A model generated the notes under the pieces. It worked only from the letters and a program-made list of their open reading frames with translations, searched no databases and had not been told where the DNA came from. A DNA stretch of 64,000 nt, from contig NC_010995.1 in NCBI RefSeq assembly GCF_000019225.1, positions 620,001 through 684,000 on the forward strand. Direction: 5' to 3'. The DNA comes from Cellvibrio japonicus Ueda107 (GTDB lineage Bacteria; Pseudomonadota; Gammaproteobacteria; Pseudomonadales; Cellvibrionaceae). Of this stretch, positions 26,152 through 36,500 are shown one piece after another. Made by a program: the position numbers and the translations under genes. The stretch's first letter is position 1; the number at the start of each line of letters is the position of its first letter.

Positions 26152-26427
26152 ATGGCACGTATGGTGTTTTGCCGCAAATACAAACAACAATTGGAAGGAC
26201 TGGACTTTCCGCCCTATCCGGGTGCCAAGGGGCAGGATCTGTTCGATAACGTTTCCAAAAAAGCCTGGCAGGAGTGGATGGCCCACCAAACCATGCTGAT
26301 TAATGAAAAGCGTTTGAATGTGATGGATATGGGTACCAAGGTGTACCTCACCGAGCAGATGCATAAATTCTTATCCGGCGAAGGCTATGATCAGGCGGAC
26401 GGTTATGTGCCGCCCAGCAACCAATAG
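26152..26427 (+). CDS. yggX: YggX, Fe(2+)-trafficking / oxidative protection protein
   Basis: A 91-residue protein matching YggX along its full length: ARMVFCRKYKQQLEGLDFPP with the conserved Cys7, then GQDLFDNVSKKAWQEWMAHQ and LINEKRLNVMD. YggX protects Fe-S proteins from oxidants and influences labile iron. It follows mutY by four bases, and MutY is itself an Fe-S enzyme, the conserved operon seen in enterics and pseudomonads. Confidence 0.96.
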   Translation: MARMVFCRKYKQQLEGLDFPPYPGAKGQDLFDNVSKKAWQEWMAHQTMLINEKRLNVMDMGTKVYLTEQMHKFLSGEGYDQADGYVPPSNQ

Positions 26428-26474
26428 GATGTGTTGGCCTAACAAAACTTAATCCCAAGCTGCTAATGGTTGTT

Positions 26475-26504
26475 TTGACAATATTGATATTGTAAGACTA
26501 GTAT
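26475..26504 (+). promoter_or_regulatory. Promoter with internal palindromic operator ahead of the GH2 gene
   Basis: TTGACA at 26475-26480 and TAGTAT at 26499-26504 are spaced by 18 bases, a good sigma-70 promoter. ACAATATTGATATTGT at 26478-26493 is a perfect inverted repeat (7-bp arms, 2-base centre) lying on the -35 and spacer, so it probably binds a repressor. The regulator is not in this window. Confidence 0.55.
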
Positions 26505-26549
26505 ACAAGTTCATTGATTTATGATTTCTATAAGAAAATGAGGCTTGAT

Positions 26550-29342
26550 ATGCAGCTCTTTTCGAGAAGTGCCGGGGATACCGCCGGCTCTCTTTCCTAT
26601 TCCCACTGTTGGCTTATCCTTGTCTTGGTGCTTGGCCTGATGCTGGGGGCATGCAGTGATCGTCCGGGGGATGCCGCTCAGGCATCGCAGGCAGCCGATA
26701 CCAGCCCGCGTGAGCGGATACTGCTCAACAGCGGCTGGCGTTTTATGAAGTACCCCGAGGGCAAATCCGATGCACTGATTTACGATGTACGCCCCGAGGT
26801 CATTAATGAGAACGATGCCAAGGACGCCGACAGCAAACCCACCGAAGCAGTCTCTGTTGAGCGCAACCAGCAGGTGCTCAAGCCCTGGATATTGCCCAGT
26901 GCCAACCCCTTCATTGCCGATCCGGCCAAACACCATACGCGTCCTCAAGGTAACCCCGGTGGGGATTTCCCCCTGGTGCAGGCCGACTTCGATGATAGCC
27001 AGTGGCAGATGGTGAACCTGCCCCACGACTGGGCCATTGCCGGGCCTTTCTATGAGGGTGAACCGGCGCTCGTCGGCGGTGGCATGGGGCGCTTGCCCAG
27101 CCCCGGTGTGGCCTGGTACCGCAAAACCCTGAATATTCCCGCCAGCGATGTGGGCAAGCGCCTGTTCCTGGATGTGGAGGGTGCCATGTCCTATGCCATG
27201 GTGTGGGTCAATGGCCAATTGGCCGGCGGTTGGCCCTATGGCTATAACTCATGGCGCCTGGACCTGACCCCCTATATGAAAGCCGGGGCCGATAACCAGA
27301 TCGCTATTCGCCTGGACAACCCCAATCACTCAGCGCGCTGGTATCCGGGCGGTGGCCTGTATCGCAATGTCTGGCTCACCAAAACCCAGGCTGTGCATGT
27401 GGCCCAATGGGGGACACGGGTAACGACGCCCGAGGTATCCAGCGCCTCTGCCCGTATTGCGGTGGATGTGACAGTGGACAACCAGTCCCTCAGAGATGTC
27501 ACCCTGGTCACCACCACACACATCTACGCCCTCAATACCCGGGGCGAGCGCGAGGGGGAGAGCCTGGGGCAGGTGATCACCGGGCCGCAAACCCTGGCGG
27601 CGGGCAGCTCGGCCTTGCTGAGCGGTGAGCTGCGCCTTGCCAATCCGCGCCTCTGGGGGCCATTGCCCCAGCAAGTGCCGAACCTCTACCTGGCCCACAC
27701 TTCGGTTTATGTGGGTGAACAGTTGGTAGATACCTACGACACCCGCTTTGGTATTCGCCAACTGGAGTTTCACCCCACCAGGGGCGTGTTGGTGAACGGT
27801 GAGGCGATTTATTTGCAGGGTGTTAACCAGCACCACGACCTGGGTGCCCTGGGCGCAGCCTTTAACCGTCGCGCTGCCGAGCGCCAGTTGGAAATACTGC
27901 GCGAGATGGGCGTCAACGCCATTCGCCTGGCCCATAACCCGCCTGCGCCGGAGCTGCTGGAATTGACGGATGCCATGGGCTTTTTGGTGGTCAACGAGAT
28001 TTACGATTCCTGGGAGCGCAAAAAAACCGCCCACGACTTCCATTTGATCTTCCCCGATTGGTACGAGGCGGACCTGCGCTCGCTTATCCGCCGCGACCGC
28101 AATCATCCCTCGGTGATTATGTGGAGTGTGGGTAACGAAGTGGGTGAGCAATACACCGATGAGGCGGGAGCGGTAATTGCGCGCCGCCTGCACGACATCG
28201 TCAAAGAGGAAGACAGTACCCGTCCCACGGCCGCTTCCTTCAACTATGCCAAGCCCCAGATGCCCATCACTGCGGTGATGGATACCATTAGCCTCAACTA
28301 CCAGGGTGAAGGCATTCGCAATGCACCGGCCTACAGCCACTTGCAGGGCATACGCACGGAACCGCTTTATCCGGCGTTCCACGCGGCCTTTCCCGACAAG
28401 GCGATTTTCAGCAGCGAAAACGCGGCAGCGGTGAGTTCGCGCGGCGAATACCTGTTCCCGGTGGTGGATGGCATCAGCGCGCCTGTCGCCGATGGTGCCG
28501 GCGGTGACCCGGTGCGCCACCAGGTCAGTGCCTATGAACTCTATACCGCGCCCTTTGGCTCCTCTGCTGACAAGGTATTGGGTTCCCTGGCGCGTCACCC
28601 CTATGTGGCGGGCGGGTTTATCTGGAGCGGTTGGGATTACCTGGGCGAACCTACGCCTTACTATGCTGCGCGCAGCTCCTATTTTGGGGTGATCGACCTG
28701 GCGGGCTTCAAGAAAGACCGTTTCTACCTCTACCAGGCCGCCTGGCGTCCGGAGTTGCCTATGGTGCATATACTGCCCCACTGGAATTGGCCAGGGCGCG
28801 AGGGCCAGGTGACCCCGGTACACCTGTTTACCTCGGGTGATGAAGCCGAGTTGTTCCTCAATGGCCAATCCCTTGGGCGCAAACAAAAAGGCGAGTACGA
28901 ATACCGCCTGCGCTGGGATGAGGTGCTTTACCAGCCGGGTGAATTAAAATCCGTGGCCTATAAGGACGGTAAACCCTGGGCCGAGCAGCGTGTGCAAACC
29001 ACAGGCCCTGCTGCTGCGATCAAACTTGAAGCTGACCGCGCGCAGATTGGCAGCGCTGGAGTGGATTTGTCGTTTATTACCGCCAGCATTCGCGATGAAA
29101 ATGGTTTACTCAATCCGCTCGCGATGAATGAACTCCGCTTTAGCCTGGAAGGGCCGGGGGAAATTGTCGCCACCGACAATGGCGACCCCACCAGCTTTGT
29201 GCCCTTTGTGTCACACCAGCGCCCCGCGTTCCATGGTTTGGCGTTGGTCATCGTGCGCGCCACGGGGCCGGGAAAAATTACCCTGAAGGCGACCAGCGAT
29301 GGATTGGCGGCCGGCGAGTTGGTTGTGCAGGCTACGCCTTAA
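26550..29342 (+). CDS. GH2-family beta-galactosidase lipoprotein
   Basis: About 930 residues. The ATG at 26550 has GAGG upstream and gives a long signal with lipobox LGAC (LVLGLMLGACSD), so the enzyme is probably an envelope lipoprotein. It has the GH2 sugar-binding jelly roll (about 150-260), an Ig-like domain, and the TIM barrel with acid/base Glu in WSVGNEVGEQ (about 530) and nucleophile Glu in IFSSENAAA (about 622). A C-terminal extension (ILPHWNWPGREGQVTPVHLF) is a DUF4982-like plus beta-sandwich tail. It should release beta-galactosyl residues from plant polysaccharide fragments. A palindromic operator overlaps its promoter. Confidence 0.88.
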   Translation: MQLFSRSAGDTAGSLSYSHCWLILVLVLGLMLGACSDRPGDAAQASQAADTSPRERILLNSGWRFMKYPEGKSDALIYDVRPEVINENDAKDADSKPTEAVSVERNQQVLKPWILPSANPFIADPAKHHTRPQGNPGGDFPLVQADFDDSQWQMVNLPHDWAIAGPFYEGEPALVGGGMGRLPSPGVAWYRKTLNIPASDVGKRLFLDVEGAMSYAMVWVNGQLAGGWPYGYNSWRLDLTPYMKAGADNQIAIRLDNPNHSARWYPGGGLYRNVWLTKTQAVHVAQWGTRVTTPEVSSASARIAVDVTVDNQSLRDVTLVTTTHIYALNTRGEREGESLGQVITGPQTLAAGSSALLSGELRLANPRLWGPLPQQVPNLYLAHTSVYVGEQLVDTYDTRFGIRQLEFHPTRGVLVNGEAIYLQGVNQHHDLGALGAAFNRRAAERQLEILREMGVNAIRLAHNPPAPELLELTDAMGFLVVNEIYDSWERKKTAHDFHLIFPDWYEADLRSLIRRDRNHPSVIMWSVGNEVGEQYTDEAGAVIARRLHDIVKEEDSTRPTAASFNYAKPQMPITAVMDTISLNYQGEGIRNAPAYSHLQGIRTEPLYPAFHAAFPDKAIFSSENAAAVSSRGEYLFPVVDGISAPVADGAGGDPVRHQVSAYELYTAPFGSSADKVLGSLARHPYVAGGFIWSGWDYLGEPTPYYAARSSYFGVIDLAGFKKDRFYLYQAAWRPELPMVHILPHWNWPGREGQVTPVHLFTSGDEAELFLNGQSLGRKQKGEYEYRLRWDEVLYQPGELKSVAYKDGKPWAEQRVQTTGPAAAIKLEADRAQIGSAGVDLSFITASIRDENGLLNPLAMNELRFSLEGPGEIVATDNGDPTSFVPFVSHQRPAFHGLALVIVRATGPGKITLKATSDGLAAGELVVQATP

Positions 29343-29383
29343 ATTTGCAGCCAATACGCTTGCTTGAAAATTTAAAAAATAGT

Positions 29384-29419
29384 AGACGCGATCGCGCTGT
29401 GTTTTGTGCGATTGCGTCT
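29384..29419. terminator. Hairpin after the GH2 gene
   Basis: AGACGCGATCGC (29384-29395) pairs with GCGATTGCGTCT (29408-29419) over twelve positions with a single G-T pair. No T-run follows on the plus strand, so it may be an attenuated terminator or an mRNA-stabilising stem. Confidence 0.45.
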
Positions 29420-29593
29420 AACACTTGATTTCGATCGTCTTTACTCTGAGACCTGATTCAGACTTTGAGTACTCCATCAGCATAACGATTGACACCTCGA
29501 CAACCCGGCCGCTAGGTTTAGGCAAAAATCCAATCATAAATACGCGTCAAAAAATTCGGTCGCCAATATCAATAACGAATCGCCGAGGTTTCT

Positions 29594-31288
29594 ATGATGT
29601 GTAAAAAATTTCTATCCGGTGCTGTCCTGGCGCTGGCTTCAACTGTATTGTCGTCTCATGCTGCTGCCATCACGATCCAGGAAAATGATCCGGGATTTTG
29701 CAGTTATGACGGTGTTATCAGCACGGCGCACAGCGGTTACACCGGGGCGGGTTATGTCGATATCCACAATGCCGGCGGGCAGGGGATCAGCTATCAAATT
29801 AACGTAGCGACGGCGGGAAGTTATAACGTCAGTTTTCGTTATGCGAACCGGGGGTCAACCAGTGCGGCTTTGGTGGTGAATGGTTCTTCCGGCAGCCTGT
29901 CATTTCCGCGCACGGCATCTTTATCATCCTGGAATACGGTCACCAAAACCGTGAATTTAGTCGCCGGTGTTAACCAGCTCAGGTTGCGCGCAACCGGCTC
30001 ACAGGAAATCGCCAATATTGATTTTATGGCAGTGGATGGCGGTGCTGTGAGCGGTGCTTGCGGCAGTGCCAGCTCGTCGGTCGGTGTCTCATCATCAAGC
30101 TCGTCCGTCACAGTGCAATCGTCGAGTCATATTGCCAGCCTGTCGAGCAGCAGCTCTGCCGGTACTGTAGTGAGCTCGTCGGTTTCCTCCAGTCTTTTTT
30201 CATCAACGCCTTCTTCATCAAGCCGATCCTCTTCCAGTGTTCCTGTCAGTGAAGTGCCGGATTTTTCCATGACCGGTTTTGCGGCGGTCTCTGCCCTGGG
30301 GGTGCCGACAACAACCGGTGGCGCCGGTGGTGAGGTTGTTAGAGTCACCACCTTCGAGCAGTTGCAGCACTATGTCACTGCCAGTGCGCCCTATGTCATC
30401 CAGGTGGAGGGCAGCATCCAGCCGCCTGCCGGTTATGTGAAATTTAATGTGACCTCTAACAAAACCATTGTGGGGGTGGGCAGTAATGCAACGCTAAGAC
30501 AAATTGGTTTTCGGGTGGGTGGCAGCATTGGTTGCTCGGATGCCTATAACGCCAATACGGCCTATGTTTCCAACGTGATTATTCGCAACCTGACGTTCCG
30601 CGATGTGTATGACGCCGGTTCAAATCCCGATGCGGATGCGGTGACTGTTGAGTGTTTTTCACATCATGTCTGGGTGGATCACAATACCTTTATTTACAGC
30701 GCACCCAACTCCACGTTGATGGGTCGAATTGATGGCGCGGTTGATGTGAAACGCGGCGGCGATTGGGTAACGGTTTCCTGGAACCATTTTTATCAATACA
30801 ACAAGACCATGTTGCTAGGCCATGTGGACAGCAATGCGCTCCAGGACTCCGGGCGTTTGCACGTCACCTATCATCACAATTATTTTGAAAATACCCATCA
30901 GCGCCATCCGCGTGTGCGCTTTGGCAAGGCGCATATCTTTAATAATTATTTCTTTAACGACAAAACCGGGCCCAATCGCCAGATCTCCTATATTGCCCTG
31001 GCGGGGCCTGAGTCTGAGCTTTACCTGGAGGCCAACCATATCTGGGTCGACAGTGGTGAGCTGTATGTTGTGAGTGAAGACAGTGATCGCAATGCCCGGG
31101 TGATTTTTACCCATGACAATATCGTGAGATTGGTTAATCCCAATGCCGAATGGCTGTTACAGGTGAATAACAGCCAGGCGTTTGAGCCGAGGGATTTCTA
31201 CCCATACAGCATTAACAGCGCGTCGGTGTTGCCAACCCTGGTTCCCGCCTATGCCGGGGCAGGTAAGCTGGCTATTGTGAATGACTGA
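29594..31288 (+). CDS. Secreted modular pectate lyase: CBM + poly-Ser linker + PL1
   Basis: A 564-residue secreted enzyme. A Sec signal (to about SSHAAA) is followed by a carbohydrate-binding module of the CBM6/CBM35 type (about 25-150: GYTGAGYVDIHNAGGQG, YNVSFRYANRG, NIDFMAVDGG), then a Ser-rich linker of about 70 residues (codons around 30059-30250), then a PL1 parallel beta-helix (about 225-564). PL1 marks are IIRNLTFRDVYDAG, calcium-site WVDHNTF and catalytic Arg in HQRHPRVRFG. It cleaves polygalacturonate by beta-elimination. Serine linkers of this kind are a hallmark of Cellvibrio enzymes. GAGG precedes the start; ATG at 29597 is equally possible. Confidence 0.92.
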   Translation: MMCKKFLSGAVLALASTVLSSHAAAITIQENDPGFCSYDGVISTAHSGYTGAGYVDIHNAGGQGISYQINVATAGSYNVSFRYANRGSTSAALVVNGSSGSLSFPRTASLSSWNTVTKTVNLVAGVNQLRLRATGSQEIANIDFMAVDGGAVSGACGSASSSVGVSSSSSSVTVQSSSHIASLSSSSSAGTVVSSSVSSSLFSSTPSSSSRSSSSVPVSEVPDFSMTGFAAVSALGVPTTTGGAGGEVVRVTTFEQLQHYVTASAPYVIQVEGSIQPPAGYVKFNVTSNKTIVGVGSNATLRQIGFRVGGSIGCSDAYNANTAYVSNVIIRNLTFRDVYDAGSNPDADAVTVECFSHHVWVDHNTFIYSAPNSTLMGRIDGAVDVKRGGDWVTVSWNHFYQYNKTMLLGHVDSNALQDSGRLHVTYHHNYFENTHQRHPRVRFGKAHIFNNYFFNDKTGPNRQISYIALAGPESELYLEANHIWVDSGELYVVSEDSDRNARVIFTHDNIVRLVNPNAEWLLQVNNSQAFEPRDFYPYSINSASVLPTLVPAYAGAGKLAIVND

Positions 31289-31314
31289 TATAGGTAACGC
31301 CTGACAGAGATATC

Positions 31315-31342
31315 CATTGCGCCGACGTGAGTCGGCGTAATG
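31315..31342. terminator. Hairpin after pectate lyase gene
   Basis: CATTGCGCCGAC (31315-31326) pairs with GTCGGCGTAATG (31331-31342) with one G-T pair and a four-base loop, between two convergent genes. The T-run is weak on both strands. Confidence 0.5.
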
Positions 31343-31387
31343 GTAAATGGGGATGGGGTGAGTGCCCCAGGTGCTGCGCGTGAGGTA

Positions 31388-31816
31388 CTACTCGGTGTCT
31401 GCCAGGTTTTCCAGGTTAATACGCCCCAAATTTCCCTCTATCCATTCCACCAGGCTGCGCACCTTTTCGCCGATTTCCTGCCCCAGCGGGGTCAGGGTGT
31501 ATTCCACATGGGGGGGAACTACCGGCAGGGCGTGGCGCGCGACAAAACCATCGCCTTCCAGTAATTGCAGGGTCTGCGCCAGCATGCGCTCGCTGACGCC
31601 GCCGATCTTGCGGCGCAGCTCGCTAAAGCGGTGGGTACCGTCGAGCAGTGCAACCAGCACCAGGACACCCCAGCGGCTGGTGACGTGGTTGAGGATCAGG
31701 CGCGACGGACATTGATGGGCAAATACATTGCCCTGTTCCAGCATCTCCGCGATGGTCATTCCGGCCTGTGCCAGCTCTTCCGGGGCGGGAATGGGCGTTT
31801 GTGCGACAATTTTCAT
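31388..31816 (-). CDS. HxlR-family transcriptional regulator (YtfH-like)
   Basis: A 142-residue winged-helix regulator. The HxlR signature CPSRLILNHVTSRWGVLVLVAL with Cys near the N-terminus, RFSELRRKIGGVSERMLAQTL recognition region and VEYTLTPLGQEI wing are all visible. It is divergent from the quinone-reductase gene at 31930 with a 113-base shared promoter region, the same arrangement as ytfH-ytfG in E. coli, so it probably senses a quinone or electrophile and controls that gene. Confidence 0.88.
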   Translation of the reverse strand: MKIVAQTPIPAPEELAQAGMTIAEMLEQGNVFAHQCPSRLILNHVTSRWGVLVLVALLDGTHRFSELRRKIGGVSERMLAQTLQLLEGDGFVARHALPVVPPHVEYTLTPLGQEIGEKVRSLVEWIEGNLGRINLENLADTE

Positions 31817-31929
31817 ACTTACCTTTTTGTTCGTACTTACTATTTGTTAGTGATGTTGCTATTCTGCCTCCACAGGTTGCAACCCTCAAGTCTATTTTTA
31901 CTGTCACTGCTTATTTTGTTGAGGTATGT

Positions 31930-32823
31930 ATGATTGCGATTACCGGTGCCACCGGCCAGCTTGGCCGTCTTGTGATTGATGCGTTGTTAAACAAGGTTCC
32001 CGCCAGCCAGCTGGTCGGCCTGGTGCGCAACCCGGCGAAAGGGGCAGATTTGCGTGCACGCGGCGTCAGCCTGCGCCAGGCGGACTACACCCGGCCAGAA
32101 GAGCTGGCCGATGCGATGCAGGGCGTGGAAAAGTTACTGTTGATCAGCAGCAGTGAGGTGGGGCAGCGCCTGGAGCAACACCGCAACCTGGTTGAGGCGG
32201 CGAAAAAGGCCGGCGTCAAGTTTATCGCCTATACCAGCCTGCTGCACACGGATACCGGTACCATGGCCCTGTCGGTGGAGCATAACGCTACCGAGGAATT
32301 GATTCGTGCATCCGGTATCCCCTGGGCGTTTTTGCGCAATGGCTGGTACACCGAAAACTATGCCGCCAGTATTCCCAGTGCCCTGCAATTTGGTGCATTG
32401 CTGGGCAGTGCCGGCAACGGGCGTATTTCCTCCGCGGCGCGTGTGGACTATGCCGCTGCGGCAGTAGAAGTGCTCACCCGTCCGGACCAGGCTGGAAAAA
32501 TCTATGAACTGGCGGGCGATGAGTCTTACTCGTTGGCCGAGTTTGCGGCGGAGTTGTCCCGCCAAACCGGTAAGGTGATCAGCTACCAAAACCTGCCCGA
32601 AGCGGAATTCCGCAAGATCCTGGTGGGGGCCGGTTTACCGGACGGGCTGGCAGACCTGCTCGCCTCATCCGATGCCAGTGCTGCCCAAGGTGCCTTGTTC
32701 GACGATAGCCGCCAGCTCAGCCAATTGATTGGCCGTTCCACTACACCCTTGGCAGAGGTAATTCGCCAGACTCTTATACGAGGCGAACATCAGGCACAAG
32801 GGGGACATAATGCCGCGCATTGA
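31930..32823 (+). CDS. qorB: NmrA-like NAD(P)H:quinone oxidoreductase (QOR2/YtfG type)
   Basis: A 297-residue Rossmann-fold reductase of the atypical SDR/NmrA class. The nucleotide-binding ITGATGQLGRLVIDALL opens the protein, and FLRNGWYTENYAASI and FGALLGSAGNGRISSAARVD match the YtfG active-site region. It reduces quinones with NADPH. The ATG at 31930 is chosen; the open frame extends upstream into the divergent regulator gene without support. It overlaps the following DsbA-like gene by 14 bases, so the two form an operon. Confidence 0.87.
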   Translation: MIAITGATGQLGRLVIDALLNKVPASQLVGLVRNPAKGADLRARGVSLRQADYTRPEELADAMQGVEKLLLISSSEVGQRLEQHRNLVEAAKKAGVKFIAYTSLLHTDTGTMALSVEHNATEELIRASGIPWAFLRNGWYTENYAASIPSALQFGALLGSAGNGRISSAARVDYAAAAVEVLTRPDQAGKIYELAGDESYSLAEFAAELSRQTGKVISYQNLPEAEFRKILVGAGLPDGLADLLASSDASAAQGALFDDSRQLSQLIGRSTTPLAEVIRQTLIRGEHQAQGGHNAAH

Positions 32824-33448
32824 TTTTGTAGCGGATATCAATTGCCCCTGGTGCACACTGGGCTTTATTGCGCTGGATTCTGCCCTGGCCCGCCTGGGGC
32901 AGGACCCCGCGCAACTGGTAGAAATCCAGCCGTTTGAACTCAACCCACAGTTGGGCGCGGACGGCGTTAACCTGGTGGAGTATCTCAGTAAACGCCATGG
33001 TATGGGGTTAGCGCAAATCGAGGACATCCACCAGCGCCTGCGCCAGTTGGGTGAAGGCTTGGGTTTTCACTTTGCCGAGCGCGAGCGTTTGTGGAATAGC
33101 TTTGATTCACAGCGCCTGCTGCATTGGGCCGCAGTGGAGTGCCCGGCAGGCAGCCAGTATGCGCTCTATCGTGCGCTGATCCAGGCCTACCAGGGGCAGG
33201 CGCGCAATACCAGCGATCATGTTGTGTTGGTGGAGTTGGTCAAATCCATTGGTTTGGATAGCGATCGCGCTGCCGAGGTGTTGGCGGGCGATGAGTTTGC
33301 GCACGAGGTTCGTCAGCGCCAACAACAGTGGCAGCAGGCCGGTATTAACGCGGTGCCCAGTACGGTGATTAATCACCAGCAATTGCTGCAAGGGGCACAA
33401 CCTGTGGCGGTGTTTGAAAAGGCCCTGCAGGATTTATTGCATGCCTAA
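32810..33448 (+). CDS. DsbA-family (FrnE-like) cytoplasmic thiol oxidoreductase
   Basis: A 212-residue thioredoxin-fold protein with the active site C12-P-W-C15 immediately after the first strand (IDFVADINCPWC) and a large helical insert, then the cis-Pro region AGINAVPSTVINHQQLL. This is the FrnE/2-hydroxychromene-isomerase-like DsbA group, which is cytoplasmic since there is no signal peptide. Fourteen-base overlap with the quinone-reductase gene implies translational coupling and a shared redox-stress role. Substrate is unknown. Confidence 0.88.
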   Translation: MPRIDFVADINCPWCTLGFIALDSALARLGQDPAQLVEIQPFELNPQLGADGVNLVEYLSKRHGMGLAQIEDIHQRLRQLGEGLGFHFAERERLWNSFDSQRLLHWAAVECPAGSQYALYRALIQAYQGQARNTSDHVVLVELVKSIGLDSDRAAEVLAGDEFAHEVRQRQQQWQQAGINAVPSTVINHQQLLQGAQPVAVFEKALQDLLHA

Positions 33449-33452
33449 ACGG

Positions 33453-33491
33453 CAGGGCACCGTCATCAGTCCAGGCGGTGCCCTGCGTTTT
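33453..33491 (+). terminator. Rho-independent terminator
   Basis: CAGGGCACCG (33453-33462) pairs perfectly with CGGTGCCCTG (33476-33485), followed by CGTTTT. It lies five bases beyond the DsbA-like gene stop and between convergent genes. Confidence 0.8.
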
Positions 33492-33514
33492 GGTGATTGT
33501 CCATGTGGCGATTG

Positions 33515-36500
33515 CTAGGGGCGACAGCTTGCCTCCAAATGTTCCAGCATCAACGGATAGACATCCGTGGCGGCCCTGTCACCAAAAATACAATCGATAT
33601 GGGCATAGCCCGGAATTTCCTCGCGCCGGTATTGGTGGTTGCCAAAACGTTGGCACAGTTTGTCGTAGGTGAGCCGGGTACTTTCCGGCAGGTAGCATGC
33701 GTTATCGGCACCGGAAATAAACAGGATGGGCAGGTTCAAGCGATCCAGGTGCGGTAGATAACTGTCATCGCCCTTGGCATTTACCAATTTCCCCGCGCGA
33801 CAAATCGCGGCTAAGTGCTCCAGGGTTTCGATATTGGCTTCGGCAAATAATTCATCCAGGTGGGTATGCAGTAGATCGTTCAGGCGATCGTGTTGGTAGA
33901 GCGAGCCATACATAAACGTAATGCGGTGGCAGGAGTCGTTATTGCAGCGTCCCTGGGCTTCGGCCAGGGCATAGATATCAAGGGCTTTGTCGTAGAGTTT
34001 GGTGAGCAGTGAGCCGCCATCCTCGGGCAGGCGTGCTGTTAGCGAATCGACACCCAGGCGCTTGAGGAAGCTGGGAATGTGCAAGCCGGTTTTGATGGCT
34101 GTCGCCGTAGGTACAACCACATCGGCAGCAATCTGTGAGCTGACAATAGAGCGCACACCTTGCAGTCCGGCCAGCATCGACATAAAAAAGGTAGTCGAGC
34201 CATAACAATGCACCAATGCCTGCACACTGGCAGCACCGGTAACCTCACGAATTTTGGCAACTGCGGCGGGGTGATCAAAGCGGGCGACCTGGTCGCCATT
34301 GCACGCCAACCTGGCTGTCGGCAATAAAATACTGACGCGATAATCAAACAGCCACACATCGTATTCATGCGCAACCAGGAATTCCACCAGGTTGGTCTCA
34401 ATCATATCGGTGGAAAAAATACTCGATGCCACACCCAGGCCATGTACCAACAGCACAGGGCCTTTGGTGCCGCCGCTATAGCGCGTCAGGCTCAAGTCGA
34501 GGCCATCTTCCGTCTTGACCGGATAGATCTCCGGTGCCGGGGCGCGCAACGGGCGCTTTTTGCGCGGAGGTAATTGCTGGTTGTCGGCTTTGTAAAACAC
34601 ACCACCGTAGGTTTCATACAATACCCCGGCAAAAAAACGCCCGAAGCGTGCGGTGTGGCGCAATTGCTCCAGCTTGTCATTTACCCGGGTAATTTTCAGG
34701 GTGGTCAATTGCCGTAAAAAATCAGCGGCGCGAATATGCAATACCGCTTTGGCAACCAGGGTGCCGGTTGTGTCCTGGCCGCGATAGATGTTGGCATAGA
34801 GCGTGGTGGTATCTGTCCACAACTCGAATAATTGCGCATCGTTTTTAATCAGTTTGAATCCATCAAAAAAATACTCGCTGCCATCGATAGCGTGCAGGCG
34901 CATGCGATAGCGCATCTGGCGTGTATCCGGCGGGCTGGGCAGGCGTTCAAATAATGAAAACTCACCGTCGGTAATGGTCAGTGGTGCGGCGGAAAGCGAT
35001 TTGGCTTCCAGGGTTCCGCTGATGCGCGCCGGGTGATTGGGCAGCGCCAGCATCTGTTCCAGGTCATCGCTGTATACGGTCAGGGCAAAGGCGATGTCCT
35101 CGCGCTTTGCCTTACCTTGCTGTTCGGCGGCCAGGAAGCGAGGCAGTTCATCCCCTGCATCGACACCCAGCGCCAGGTGGCCGCGCATTACCTCCGTAAA
35201 GCGAATGCCGGGCTTGGTTGATGGATGCTCGCGCCTGGGTGCGGAGGGCAACTGGTAATTAATATTCCAACCGTAATCCTTGGCGATTAAAGCACAGCAG
35301 CGTTCGCTGATGGCACAAATGGTCAGTAAGGGATTCACCGCCAGCGAGGTGGGAATTACGGAGCCATCGGTGACGTACAGGCCCTTATGCACTTCGTTAC
35401 CCGAACCACTGAATACCTGACCCTTGTGGTTGACTGCGCCTTCGCTGCCATTGTCTCCCAGGCAACAGCCACCCAAGGGGTGAACTGTTACCAGGCTATT
35501 GCGCAGCAGCGGAGACCAGAGCGGGTTTTTCACATAAGTACCACCCAGTGCACTGGTGGCTTTGACCAAATTGTGGTGTGCAGCGTGAAAGTTGTCCTGC
35601 TCGCCCAGACCCGGCCAATCAATGTGCAGGCGGTCATTCACCAGGCGCAGTTGGCCCTGGCCATCGTCGTGGCTCATCACCAGATAGGTTTGGGTATTGT
35701 TCACCGCGCCCTGGTAAGGGCCGCGAATGGAACTTTCCAGTACACGCACATACTCGCGCAAATTATCCAGGATGCCGTCATCGGTATCCTGGCCGATTAA
35801 CTTGGCCGCTGTCGCCAGGGCTCCAGGTAACAGGGAGCCCATCGCACCGGGAAGACTGCCCTCTTCGATCACCATTTTTTGTGAGCGTATGGGGGCATCG
35901 CGCAAATCAATCATGCCGCTGATGCAGGGGCCGACGGGGGGCTGTTGACCGGTTTTGCGCGTACCAAAACCAATGCCGTTAATAGGTTGGTCGCAGTTAT
36001 AGCCAAAGCCCAGCACATCACCGTTGCCGGTAAAACCATGGCCCAGGCGATCGGAAACCGGTAAACCCTGTGCACGGCTGCGCAGCAGGATTTCATTGGT
36101 GCCCAGGGTGCCGGCAGCGACTATGACAATATCGGCCTCTACAAATAACAGGGGGGCATCAAATTTTTCGCGGCCCACACCTACCTGTTGGTAATGTATG
36201 CGCCACTGCTGTTGCTGTTTTTCTACATAGCGGACGCTGGCCAGGCAAAAGATATCGGCACCATGGTTCCAGGCATCCGGTAAATAATTCATCTGCGTGG
36301 TATTTTTTGCGCTGTGATTACAGCCAGAGACACAATCGCCACACAGGGTGCAGGCTTTTTGTTCCACTCCAACATGGTTTAAGCCGCCCTCCGGTGTTGT
36401 GAAGGTAACGTTAACCGGTGGGCGGGAAAATTTGGCGCCCATCTTCATCGCAGAGGTTTGGTGCGCCTGGAGTTTGTTGAGTGACGGTTGGGTATCGGGA

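Noticed and set aside
27330..28886. Minus-strand 518-residue open frame
   Set aside because: Lies wholly inside the GH2 galactosidase gene and reflects high GC codon bias; the sense strand has catalytic motifs and domain order.
30059..30250. TCA/TCG/AGC-rich stretch resembling a DNA repeat
   Set aside because: It is the poly-serine linker of the pectate lyase; codons vary, so it is a protein-level feature and not a tandem DNA repeat.
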